Source: Streptomyces viridiviolaceus (GTDB taxonomy: Bacteria > Actinomycetota > Actinomycetes > Streptomycetales > Streptomycetaceae). From it: a stretch of DNA of 50,601 bases. The notes under the pieces were generated by a model, which was given only the letters and a program-made list of their open reading frames with translations, searched no databases and was not told where the DNA came from. The stretch covers positions 1 through 50,601 of the forward strand of contig NZ_BMWA01000042.1 of NCBI RefSeq assembly GCF_014650995.1, given 5' to 3'. Below are positions 1-7,326 of the stretch, piece by piece. How positions within the stretch are numbered: the first letter of the stretch is position 1; the number at the start of each line of letters is the position of its first letter. Made by a program: the position numbers and the translations under genes.

Positions 1-52
1 CGTCGGCGCCTCCATCACCTCCGGCGCCGCCATCTGCGAGATCAAGGACTGA
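1..52 (+). CDS. C-terminal tail of an unidentified protein (partial)
   Basis: The window opens inside a reading frame that begins at base 2 and stops with TGA at 50-52. Only 16 residues are visible, ending SITSGAAICEIKD. The tail holds Ser, Thr and one Cys, so a small peptide (for example a modified-peptide precursor) is conceivable, but nothing here proves it. A very strong hairpin 33 bases after the stop supports a real gene end. I do not recognise the family. Confidence 0.5.
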   Translation, partial: VGASITSGAAICEIKD

Positions 53-84
53 GACAACCGGCCACACGGCCGTCGCACGACACA

Positions 85-131
85 CCGGGGCGCCCGGCGG
101 ACCGCAGTGACAGGCCCGCCGGGCGCCCCGG
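85..131 (+). terminator. Strong hairpin, probable transcription terminator
   Basis: Bases 85-100 and 116-131 are perfect 16-bp reverse complements around a 15-base loop. The stem is almost all G and C. It lies just after the stop at 52 and before the oppositely oriented CoA-transferase gene, so it probably ends transcription from the left and may work in both directions. No U tract follows, which is usual for Streptomyces terminators. Confidence 0.7.
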
Positions 132-140
132 CGTCGCACC

Positions 141-190
141 GGACCGCGACAGACCGCGACAGACCGCGACAGACCGCGACGGACCGCGAC
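141..190. repeat. Five tandem copies of a 10-bp unit
   Basis: Five head-to-tail copies of RGACCGCGAC occupy 141-190. Copies 1 and 5 begin with G, copies 2-4 with A, otherwise they are identical. The array sits between a terminator hairpin and the 3' end of the CoA-transferase gene. Slipped-strand expansion is the simplest origin. A protein-binding role is possible because the period is close to one helical turn, but nothing else supports it. Confidence 0.9.
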
Positions 191-284
191 GACCGATGAA
201 AGCTCAGCGGCGCCGCAAATCCGCGACCCGCGCACGTTGTTCCGCCACCCCGCCGTTCTGCTCACCCAGAGCCTCAGAGCACCC

Positions 285-1472
285 TCAGGCGACGCCGTCG
301 GCCCGCAGTCGCGCGATCCGGGTTGCGGAGAATCCGAGTTCGGCCAGGACCTTCTCGGTGTGTTCACCGGCGGCCGGCACCGGTTCCATGCGCGGGTCGA
401 CTCCGGCCAGGTCCACCGGTGGCCGGAGGGCCGGCACCTGGGCGCCGCCGGGGATGGCCACTTCGTGCCAGCGCTTGCGGTCGGCGAGGACCGGGTGGTC
501 GAGGAACTCCCACACGTCATTGACGCCGGCGTTCGCGATCCCGGCCTCGTCCAGCAGGCGCATGGCCTCGCCGCTGCCTGACCGCCCGAACCGCTCGGCG
601 ATGATCGCGTTGAGCTCGTCGCGGTGGGTCACGCGGTCCGGCCCGGTGGCGAAACGCGGGTCTTCCACCAGTTCCGGTCGAGCGAGGAAGTGGTCGCACA
701 GGGCCGCCCACTCCCGTTCGTTCTGGATGGACAGCAGCACCTGTTTGCCGTCGGCGGCCGTGAAGGCGCCATAGGGCGCGATGGTGGCGTGCTGGGTGCC
801 GATCCGCGGGGGCTGGGTGCCGCCGTGCCGGGTGTAGTGGGCCGGCTGGCTCATCCACTCCGCCAGTGCCTCGAACAGCGAGACCTCCACCGCCCGTGCC
901 ACTCCCGTGGTGGCCCGCGTGTACAGCGCGGTCATGATGCCGGAGTAGGCGTACATGCCCGCGGCGATGTCGGCGACCGACACCCCGGCCCGCGCGGTCT
1001 CCTCCGGCGTGCCCGTCAGTGAGACCAGACCGGTCTGGCACTGCACGAGCAGGTCGTAGGCCTTGCGGTCCGCCCATGGGCCGGTGGTGCCGTAGCCGGA
1101 GATGGTGCACGGGATCAGCGATGCGTGCCGCCGCACGAGGGATTCGGCGTCCAGGCCCAGCCGGGTCGCCGCCCCTGGCGCGAGGTTCTGTACGAACACG
1201 TCAGCCCGGCCCAGCAGTTCCTCCAGCACGTCGCGGCCGGAGGGCGACTTCAGGTCCAGGGTCACGGACTCCTTGGACCGGTTGAGCCAGACGAAATAGC
1301 TGGACTGCCCGTGCACCGTGGTGTCGTACCGGCGGGCGAAGTCCCCGCCCCCTGGGCGCTCGACCTTGATCACACGCGCGCCCAGATCGGCGAGCTGGCG
1401 GGTGGCGAACGGCGCCGCCACGGCCTGCTCGACGCTCACGACGGTGATGCCGGACAGCGGGAGTGCGGTCAC
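285..1472 (-). CDS. CaiB/BaiF-family (class III) CoA transferase
   Basis: This 395-residue protein is full length for the family III CoA transferases, which move CoA between an acyl-CoA and a free acid. The N-terminus (LPLSGITVVSVEQAVAAPF) and the following LADLGARVIKVERP and YFVWLNRSKESVTLDL blocks are hallmarks of the family, with the CoA-binding fold near residues 5-75. The frame is open to an ATG at 1511. I chose the GTG at 1472 because GGAGG lies five bases before it and the family motif begins directly after; the upstream ATGs have no ribosome site. The substrate cannot be read from sequence. A 32-bp dyad sits upstream (1518-1549). Confidence 0.88.
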   Translation of the reverse strand: MTALPLSGITVVSVEQAVAAPFATRQLADLGARVIKVERPGGGDFARRYDTTVHGQSSYFVWLNRSKESVTLDLKSPSGRDVLEELLGRADVFVQNLAPGAATRLGLDAESLVRRHASLIPCTISGYGTTGPWADRKAYDLLVQCQTGLVSLTGTPEETARAGVSVADIAAGMYAYSGIMTALYTRATTGVARAVEVSLFEALAEWMSQPAHYTRHGGTQPPRIGTQHATIAPYGAFTAADGKQVLLSIQNEREWAALCDHFLARPELVEDPRFATGPDRVTHRDELNAIIAERFGRSGSGEAMRLLDEAGIANAGVNDVWEFLDHPVLADRKRWHEVAIPGGAQVPALRPPVDLAGVDPRMEPVPAAGEHTEKVLAELGFSATRIARLRADGVA

Positions 1473-1517
1473 TGCGACCTCCAGGGGCTCGTTCCGCAGC
1501 AGGGCCATCATGGTTGT

Positions 1518-1549
1518 TCATGAGGTGGTCAGTGGAATTGCCCTCATGA
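1518..1549. promoter_or_regulatory. Inverted repeat upstream of the CoA-transferase gene
   Basis: TCATGAGG at 1518-1525 and CCTCATGA at 1542-1549 form a perfect 8-bp dyad with a 16-base spacer, centred about 60 bases upstream of the preferred GTG start. Position and symmetry fit a repressor operator. No adjacent regulator of obvious fit is present, so the binding protein is unknown. Confidence 0.4.
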
Positions 1550-1747
1550 TGGACCCTGTGGCGCACTGGACGAGCTCGAGGGGGCCTGTGTCCAGGCTCA
1601 CGCGGCCTTTGTGCCGCCGCAGCACGGCCGCATCGCGGCCCGCTGGTGAGTGCCTGCCGGCGTCCGCCGAGCAGGCCGGGCGCGGAGCCGCGCTGCGCGT
1701 CGTGACGCACCGGGAGGAGTGCCATGCCGGAGCGGACGGGACAGGCT

Positions 1748-2671
1748 CTACTTCGCCAGTTCGCCGAGCAGCCGCCAGGAGCGGCGCCGGTCGGTGTCGC
1801 CGGCGATCTCGGTCGAGGTGAGCACCACCTCCGTCGCCCCGGCGTCCCGGTAGCGGCCCACCTCGGCGGCGACCGTCCGCTCGTCACCGATCACGGCCAC
1901 GTCGACCGCCCGTCGGGCTCCGGACAGCTCGATGACCCGGGCGTAGGACGGGAACTGCTCGTAGAAGGCCAGTTGTTCGGCCGCCTTCTCGCGCACGGTG
2001 CTCACGTCGTCGGTGACCACGCCGGGTACCAGGGCCACGATGCGGGGTGCGGGGCGGCCGGCGGCCTCGGCCGCCTTGGTGACGGCCGGGACGATGTGCT
2101 CGGCGAGAGCCCGGGGCCCGGCGAGGTAGGGGAGGATCCCGTCCGCGAGTTCGCCGCTGGCGCGCAGGGCCTGGGGGCCCATCGCGGCCACCAGCAGCGG
2201 TACCCCGGCGTCCGCTCCGGGCACGCGAGCGGGTACCGGCGTGGTGGCGGTGAGCAGCTCGCCGTGGAAGCCGGCCGTGCCGGTCTCGGTCAACTCCCGT
2301 ACGACGGTGAGGAATTCCCGCAGGCGGGCGATGGGTCGTTCGAAGGGGATACCGAAGCCCGTCTCCGTCAGCAGCCTGGTGCCGAGCGCGAGTCCGAGGT
2401 GGTACCGGCCGTGCGTGGCCGCCTGTGCCGTGAGGGCCTGACCGGCGACCACGAGCGGGTGGCGTCCGAAGACGGGGATCGCCGAGGTGCCCACGTGCAG
2501 CTCCGGCACCTCACGTCCGACGATCGCGGCGAGTTGGGGCGAGTCCGCGCCGAAGGTCTGGCCGAACCAGGCCGACCGGAGACCGGCTGCCGCCGCCTCC
2601 CTGGCCAGGTGCACGCTGGCGTCGATCTGGTTGCCGGCATCGGTCGCGTTGAGAGCCACTCCTACAGTCAT
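1748..2671 (-). CDS. LLM-class F420-dependent oxidoreductase
   Basis: A 307-residue luciferase-like monooxygenase-fold (TIM barrel) protein. Visible family features are the MTVGVALN start strand, HVGTSAIPVFGRHPLVVAGQ, HGRYHLGLALGT and the RLREFLTVVREL helix, typical of actinobacterial F420-dependent LLM enzymes. It probably uses reduced F420 or FMN; the substrate is unknown. The frame is open to an ATG at 2722, but that codon has no Shine-Dalgarno sequence, whereas the ATG at 2671 follows GGGG and matches the usual family start. It lies 275 bases upstream of the CoA-transferase gene on the same strand, too far for obvious coupling. Confidence 0.85.
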   Translation of the reverse strand: MTVGVALNATDAGNQIDASVHLAREAAAAGLRSAWFGQTFGADSPQLAAIVGREVPELHVGTSAIPVFGRHPLVVAGQALTAQAATHGRYHLGLALGTRLLTETGFGIPFERPIARLREFLTVVRELTETGTAGFHGELLTATTPVPARVPGADAGVPLLVAAMGPQALRASGELADGILPYLAGPRALAEHIVPAVTKAAEAAGRPAPRIVALVPGVVTDDVSTVREKAAEQLAFYEQFPSYARVIELSGARRAVDVAVIGDERTVAAEVGRYRDAGATEVVLTSTEIAGDTDRRRSWRLLGELAK

Positions 2672-2943
2672 GACTGCCCCAACCCGGGACCGGGGCGGCC
2701 GATTCCCCGTGTCGTGTGACATCTGCTTGTCAGGATCGTGAAGCCGTGCGCCGTCCCCGCGGGTCCCTTTGACCCCCGCATCACCTCCTGCTGCCCGGCG
2801 GGCTCCTGTTCGTCGCCGTGCTCGCTCCGACCGACCTCGGCGACGCGGTGCGCACGGGCCCTCGGTCCGGGGCTCACGGCGCCGCGCCGGGAATCGGCCG
2901 CGAGGTGAGGGCCGCCCTCACCGCTCGACGTCCGGCACCGCGG

Positions 2944-3375
2944 TCACCGGGTGTCCGGGGCCGCGCCCGCCGCGTGGTCGCCGACGGTCACGTGGCCCGG
3001 TGCCGGGTCGAGTCCGGCTTGCAGGGCGTCCCTCAGCCGGGTGAGGCGCTCGATCTCCGCGTCGAGCGCCTCAATGCGCCGCCGCACCACCGCCGTACCG
3101 ACGATGGCCGGTTCGCCGGGTGCCCCGGGGTCGCAGCGCCTCGGCGGGTGGACGGCGAGCAGCGGAAGGCGGTCGGCGATGCCGGCCAGGTCCTCGACGG
3201 TGAGCCCGAGGCCGAGGAGGTGCCGGACGACACGGAGCACGGCGAGGTCGTCGGGGGTGTAGTCGCGCTGGCCCGCCCGCGTGCGGCGTGGTGGCGGGAG
3301 CAGCCCCCGCTGCTCGTAGAAGCGCAGCGCTCTGGGTGTCGCGCCGACCGCAGCCGCGGCGTCCCCGATCCGCAT
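2944..3375 (-). CDS. MerR-family transcriptional regulator
   Basis: This 143-residue protein has the MerR winged helix at residues 1-70 (MRIGDAAAAVG, LRFYEQRGLLPPPRR, DYTPDDLAVLRVVRHL) and a dimerising coiled coil at about 93-122 (RRRIEALDAEIERLTRLRDAL). The single Cys81 argues against a metal-thiolate sensor. The gene follows the reductase gene by 35 bases on the same strand, so the two are probably co-transcribed and autoregulated from the promoter at 4601-4631, which carries the long spacer and internal dyad typical of MerR targets. By context the ligand may be an electrophile or drug-like molecule handled by the reductase. Confidence 0.9.
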   Translation of the reverse strand: MRIGDAAAAVGATPRALRFYEQRGLLPPPRRTRAGQRDYTPDDLAVLRVVRHLLGLGLTVEDLAGIADRLPLLAVHPPRRCDPGAPGEPAIVGTAVVRRRIEALDAEIERLTRLRDALQAGLDPAPGHVTVGDHAAGAAPDTR

Positions 3376-3410
3376 GGTGCCTGCCCCGCCCCTCCTCGTG
3401 GCCGCGGTCG

Positions 3411-4487
3411 TCAGTCGTGTGCGGGAAGGTCGACGACGACCGTGCCGAATGTCTGTCCCCGGGTCAGTTCCCACAACGCCTGCGGGGCCCGTTCGATGCC
3501 CTCGAACCGGGTCAGCGGCAGCCGGATGTCGCCGGACCTCAGCCAGCCGCCGAACCGGCCGGTCCACTCCGCCTCCACGTCGGGGTGGTCGACTCCGGTG
3601 TATCCCCGTACGGACATGCCCTTGACCACCAGCCGGAAGGCGTCGATCCGGGTCGGTGCCGTGGCGCCGGCGCCCGCCGCGGCGAGTTGCCCGGAGAGGG
3701 CTCCCACGAGTGCGAACCGGGCGCCCTGCCGTGCGGCGTCCACGGCCGCGGTGAGCTGGGTTCCGCCGACGTTGTCCAGAAGGACGTCGATGCCCTCCGG
3801 CGCGGCCTGGGCGAGCTGCGCGGAGAACGCGCGGTACGCGGCGCGGTCGTCGGTGCCGTCCCGCCGCTCGCGCCACGAGCCGCCGGTCAGCACGGCGTCG
3901 TAGCCGAGCTCGGACGTCAGGCGCTCGGCCTTGCCCGGTGAGCCCGTGCTGCCGATGACCCGGGCGGCGCCGAGCAGCCGGGCGATCTGTCCGGCCAGCG
4001 AGCCCACCCCGCCCGCGGCGCCGGTGACGAGGACGACGTCCCCCCGGCGTACGTCGGTGAGCCGGGTCAGCGCCCCGTAGGCGGCCGAGCCGGAGGAGAG
4101 CCGGGCGACCGGCTCGGGCAGGGCCGGGTCGACCGGGGCGCAGCCGGTCAGGGGTACGAGGGCGTACTCGCGCCAGCCCAGCAGGTGCGTCACCAGGTCG
4201 CCGGGGCGCAGCGGGCTGTCGGGCGGCGCGACGACGACCTCGCCGACGGCCGGCCCGTACAGCGCGTCCCCCGGGTGCAGTCCCGGCACCGGTGTGCCCT
4301 CGGCCGCGCCTCCGAGCAGGGTGCGCAGGCCGCCGAAGACCTGGAAGTGCCGGTTGCGGACCAGGACGTGGCCCGGTGCCGGGTCGGGCGGTGCCGTCTC
4401 GACGACGGTGAGGTCGCTCGGTTCGGGCAGTCCCTCCGGTACGGCGGCGAGCCGTACTTCGCGGCTGGTCCGGGGCAGGGTGGTCAT
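3411..4487 (-). CDS. NADP-dependent medium-chain dehydrogenase/reductase (LTB4DH/CurA-like)
   Basis: A 358-residue zinc-independent MDR enzyme. The N-terminal GroES-like part carries PAPGHVLVRN and the GDLVTHLLGWREYA segment. The Rossmann domain contains VTGAAGGVGSLAGQIARLLGA at about residues 150-170, and the C-terminal half has IDVLLDNVGG and RFALVGALSGQL. These features place it with leukotriene B4 12-hydroxydehydrogenase, CurA and related enone reductases that reduce alpha,beta-unsaturated carbonyls with NADPH. The ATG at 4487 is preceded by AGGAGG at good spacing; the longer open frame to 4751 has no such support. The MerR gene follows directly, and the shared promoter lies at 4601-4631. 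Confidence 0.9.
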   Translation of the reverse strand: MTTLPRTSREVRLAAVPEGLPEPSDLTVVETAPPDPAPGHVLVRNRHFQVFGGLRTLLGGAAEGTPVPGLHPGDALYGPAVGEVVVAPPDSPLRPGDLVTHLLGWREYALVPLTGCAPVDPALPEPVARLSSGSAAYGALTRLTDVRRGDVVLVTGAAGGVGSLAGQIARLLGAARVIGSTGSPGKAERLTSELGYDAVLTGGSWRERRDGTDDRAAYRAFSAQLAQAAPEGIDVLLDNVGGTQLTAAVDAARQGARFALVGALSGQLAAAGAGATAPTRIDAFRLVVKGMSVRGYTGVDHPDVEAEWTGRFGGWLRSGDIRLPLTRFEGIERAPQALWELTRGQTFGTVVVDLPAHD

Positions 4488-4600
4488 GGGGCGGCCTCCT
4501 GGGAACGGGCGGAAGTCGTGGCGGCCCGCACGGCGCGGCCACCTCCGGCCGTGCGGCCGCGCACCCGGAAGGGGTGCGCGCCCGCCGGACGTCGGGCCGA

Positions 4601-4631
4601 CGCTAATCCCTGACCCTTGAGTCAGGGGCAA
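4601..4631 (-). promoter_or_regulatory. MerR-type promoter with 19-bp spacer and internal dyad
   Basis: On the minus strand TTGCCC (4631-4626) and TTAGCG (4606-4601) are separated by exactly 19 bp. The region between them carries a perfect dyad, CCCTGAC-N6-GTCAGGG (4608-4627). An over-long spacer with the operator inside it is the signature of promoters that MerR proteins activate by untwisting DNA. The start codon of the reductase lies about 110 bases downstream and the MerR gene is the second cistron, so this is probably its own target. The -10 hexamer is a poor match, as expected for an activator-dependent promoter. Confidence 0.7.
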
Positions 4632-4656
4632 GCCCGCCCCGGTGAAGAGCACCGGG

Positions 4657-5730
4657 TCAGGCACGGCCTCGCAGGGCCGGCAGTACGGTCTCCGCGACCC
4701 GGTAGGCCTCCTCCAGCAGGGGATTGCCGGACAGGATGAAGGTGTCGACACCGAGCTCCTCGTATTCCTGGAGCCGCTCGACGACCTGGGCGGTGGAACC
4801 GACCACGGCCGTGCCCGGTCCCGGTCGGAACAGGCTCATACCCGGCCAGAGGTTGGGATGCTCTTCCAGTTCGCGTGCCCGGGCGGGCACCCGGCCACCG
4901 TGCTGGCGGAACTGGCGCTGCCAGCCGACGCCGTCCTCTCCCGCCCGGTCGCCGAGCTGCCGGGCGTACGTCGCCTCACTGGTGACGTCCAGCAGCCGGT
5001 CCGCCGCGGCCCACGCCTCGTCCTCGGTGTCCCGGACGATCAGGTGCAGCCGCAGCCCGATGCGCAGGGTGCGGCCGTGCGCGGCCGCGCGCTCCCGGAC
5101 CCGGTCGAGCTTCTCCTTCAGCAGCTGCGGGGGCTCGCCCCAGGTGAGGTAGACGTCCACGTGCTCGGCCGCCATCTCGATGCCCGGCGCGGAGGAACCG
5201 CCGAACCACAGGGGCACGTGCGGGGACTGCACGGGCTTCAGGTCGCCGAAGGAGGCACCGGCATCCTTCAGGTCGTAGAAGCGGCCCTGGTGGTCGAAGA
5301 CCTCGCCGGCGGTGAGCCGCTTGACGATCGACCAGTACTCGGCGCTCAGCGCGTAGCGCTCGTCGTGCTCGACGTTCAGGCCGTACTCGCGCAGGGCCCT
5401 GGTCGAGCCGTTGACGACGTTGAAGCGCAGCCGCCCGCCGAAGAGGGTGTCGAAGGTCAGCGCCATCTTCGCCAGCAGGGTCGGTGCTATCAGGCCGGGG
5501 TGCACGGCGAGCAGCGGCTGGAAGCCGGGGCCGGTGGCGGCGGCCAGGGCGCTGCCCAGCGGCCACACGTCGTACAGGTCGGTGGCCAGCAGCGCGCCGC
5601 TGAAGCCGAGGCGTTCGACCGTGCCGGCCAGTTGCTGGAGGTACCCGAGGTCCACCGGGCGGCGGCCGTCGGGCTCCCAGGGGTAGGCGCCCTCGCGGGG
5701 GATGATGTACCAGAGGACTTCGGCAGCCAT
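4657..5730 (-). CDS. FMNH2-dependent alkanesulfonate monooxygenase-like protein (SsuD family)
   Basis: This 357-residue LLM-fold protein belongs to the SsuD/MsuD group, which uses reduced FMN and oxygen to release sulfite from sulfonates. Arg227 and His229 in GLRLHLIVRDTEDEAW match the conserved Arg226/His228 pair of E. coli SsuD, and RLRFNVVNGS and PLWFGGSS are further family blocks. A start at 5730 is supported by GAGGGG upstream. It is the last gene of the sulfonate operon, 10 bases after the preceding stop. A partner FMN reductase is not in the window. The exact sulfonate, sulfone or sulfinate substrate is not determined. Confidence 0.88.
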   Translation of the reverse strand: MAAEVLWYIIPREGAYPWEPDGRRPVDLGYLQQLAGTVERLGFSGALLATDLYDVWPLGSALAAATGPGFQPLLAVHPGLIAPTLLAKMALTFDTLFGGRLRFNVVNGSTRALREYGLNVEHDERYALSAEYWSIVKRLTAGEVFDHQGRFYDLKDAGASFGDLKPVQSPHVPLWFGGSSAPGIEMAAEHVDVYLTWGEPPQLLKEKLDRVRERAAAHGRTLRIGLRLHLIVRDTEDEAWAAADRLLDVTSEATYARQLGDRAGEDGVGWQRQFRQHGGRVPARARELEEHPNLWPGMSLFRPGPGTAVVGSTAQVVERLQEYEELGVDTFILSGNPLLEEAYRVAETVLPALRGRA

Positions 5731-5740
5731 GTCCGTCCCC

Positions 5741-6604
5741 TCAGGAGTGCCGGGCGACGGCCTGGGCGACCGTCACCGGGCGGTCGATGAAGCCGGTGCG
5801 CTCGAAGATGTCGGCGGCCCGCTGCTGCTCGGCGAGGAAGTCCTCGCTCACGTCCTCGATCCGCCAGGGCAGCGCGCGCAGTGCCGTCTCCCAGTCGTCG
5901 GTGGTGCCGCCCTGGTGGTCGGCGGCGATGGCGGCGGCCTCACGCGGGTGCGCCTTCACCCAGGCGTCCGCCCGGCGCAGGGCACGGACCAGGGCGGCGA
6001 CGACCTCGGGCCGCTGTTCGGCCAGATCGCGCCGGGTGAAGAACACCGAGCGGTCGGTGATGACGTCGCCGGTGCCCACCAGGACACGGACGCCTCCGGT
6101 GCGCAGGGCGGCGGCCAGGTGCGGGCCCTGCGCCACCCACGCGCTGATCGTGCCGTCGCGCAGCTGCCGTTCGCTGGTGTCGCCGCCGCGTTCGGCGACG
6201 ATGTCGGTGGCGTACGACAGGCCCGCGTCGTCCAGTGCCTTGGCGATCAGGTGGGTCTGCCAGGAGCCGATGGCCAGGTGGACGGTGCCGCCCTTGAGGT
6301 CGGCGACGGTGTGCACGGGGCTGTCCTCGGTCACCAGGAGGGCTCCGTGGTCGGGGCGCGGGGCGGAGACGGCGACGTAGACGAGGTCGTGCCCGGCGGC
6401 CTGGGCGGTGACCGGCGGGGTGGAGCCTGTGCCGCCGAGGTCGATCGTGCCCTCGGTGAGCAGGGGCCCGGTGCGCACTCCGTCGGAGTAGACGTGGAAG
6501 GCGGCCGTCTCCCCCACCGCGGCGAGTTCCTGGTCGGCGTAGTCGAGCCGGGAGAGGTAGTACAGGGTGGGGTTGCTGTTGTGGACGCCGATGGTGACGG
6601 TCAT
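5741..6604 (-). CDS. SsuA-like periplasmic-binding-fold protein without a signal peptide
   Basis: A 287-residue protein resembling substrate-binding proteins of nitrate, sulfonate and taurine transporters: TIGVHNSNPTLYY at the start, the TIDLGGTGSTPPVTAQAAG block, and SPVHTVADLKGGTVHLAIGSW in the middle. Unlike a normal binding protein it starts directly in the mature fold, with no hydrophobic leader and no lipobox Cys. Its start overlaps the ATPase stop by ATGA, so the start is well fixed. It may be a cytoplasmic enzyme on a binding-protein scaffold, as DszB is, or a binding protein that lost its leader. It lacks the CPVP active-site motif present in the gene at 9183-10220. Confidence 0.8.
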   Translation of the reverse strand: MTVTIGVHNSNPTLYYLSRLDYADQELAAVGETAAFHVYSDGVRTGPLLTEGTIDLGGTGSTPPVTAQAAGHDLVYVAVSAPRPDHGALLVTEDSPVHTVADLKGGTVHLAIGSWQTHLIAKALDDAGLSYATDIVAERGGDTSERQLRDGTISAWVAQGPHLAAALRTGGVRVLVGTGDVITDRSVFFTRRDLAEQRPEVVAALVRALRRADAWVKAHPREAAAIAADHQGGTTDDWETALRALPWRIEDVSEDFLAEQQRAADIFERTGFIDRPVTVAQAVARHS

Positions 6605-7326
6605 GCGGAAGCTCCGTTCTCGGTGGTGTGGGCGGCGGTGCGGACGCCGAGGTCGGCGAGCAGGCGTCGGCGCAGGGCGGCGAAGGCCGCGTCGCCCGGG
6701 TCCCTGGGGCGGGCGACGGCGACGGTCTCGTCGGTGACGAGGCGTCCCTCGCGCAGGACGCAGACCCGGTCGGCCAGGCGTACGGCCTCGTCGACGTCGT
6801 GGGTGACGAGCAGGACGGCGGGGCGGTGGGCCCGGCACAGTTCGCCGACCAGGTCCTGCATGCGCAGCCGGGTGAGGGCGTCGAGGGCGGCGAACGGCTC
6901 GTCGAGCAGGAGGAGTTCGGGTTCGCGGACCAGGGCGCGGGCGAGCGCGACGCGCTGGGCCTCGCCGCCGGACAGGGTGGCGGGCCAGGCCGTGGCGTGG
7001 TGTTCCAGGCCGACCTCGGCGAGGGCGCGCCGGCCGCGCTCGGCCTGGCCGCGGGGCAGGGCCACGGTCACGTTGGCGAGTACCCGCTTGGACGGTACGA
7101 GGCGGGGTTCCTGGAAGACGACGGTGCGCACGCGCGGGACCAGCACCTCGCCGGCGTCGGCGCCGTCGAGGGCGCCGAGGATCCGCAGCAGGGTGGTTTT
7201 GCCGCTGCCGCTGGCCCCGAGCAGCGCCACGAACTCCCCGCGCCCGATGGTGAGGTCGAGGCCGTCCAGGACGGCGCGGTCGCCGAACGCCTTGCGCAGA
7301 CGGCTCACTTCGACTGCCGTGCTCAT
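6601..7326 (-). CDS. ABC transporter ATPase for sulfonate/aliphatic organosulfur uptake
   Basis: A 241-residue nucleotide-binding subunit of the SsuB/TauB/NrtD class. Walker A is GASGSGKTT (residues 37-45), the ABC signature is LSGGEAQRVALARAL, Walker B is LLLLDEPFAALD and the switch His is in LLVTHDVDEAV. A Q-loop Gln is seen in VVFQEPRLVPSKRV. It should power import by pairing with the permease encoded immediately upstream; both junctions are ATGA overlaps, indicating translational coupling. Substrate assignment rests on the neighbouring SsuD-like and DszB-like genes. Confidence 0.93.
   Translation of the reverse strand: MSTAVEVSRLRKAFGDRAVLDGLDLTIGRGEFVALLGASGSGKTTLLRILGALDGADAGEVLVPRVRTVVFQEPRLVPSKRVLANVTVALPRGQAERGRRALAEVGLEHHATAWPATLSGGEAQRVALARALVREPELLLLDEPFAALDALTRLRMQDLVGELCRAHRPAVLLVTHDVDEAVRLADRVCVLREGRLVTDETVAVARPRDPGDAAFAALRRRLLADLGVRTAAHTTENGASA

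Noticed and set aside
141..190. CRISPR array or plasmid iterons
   Set aside because: The repeats are 10 bp and directly abutting with no spacers, and no cas or replication gene is present.
2944..4542. Frame joining the MerR gene to upstream sequence as one 532-residue protein
   Set aside because: The upstream part shadows the reductase gene; MerR begins at its own ATG at 3375 with the conserved MRIGDAAA start.
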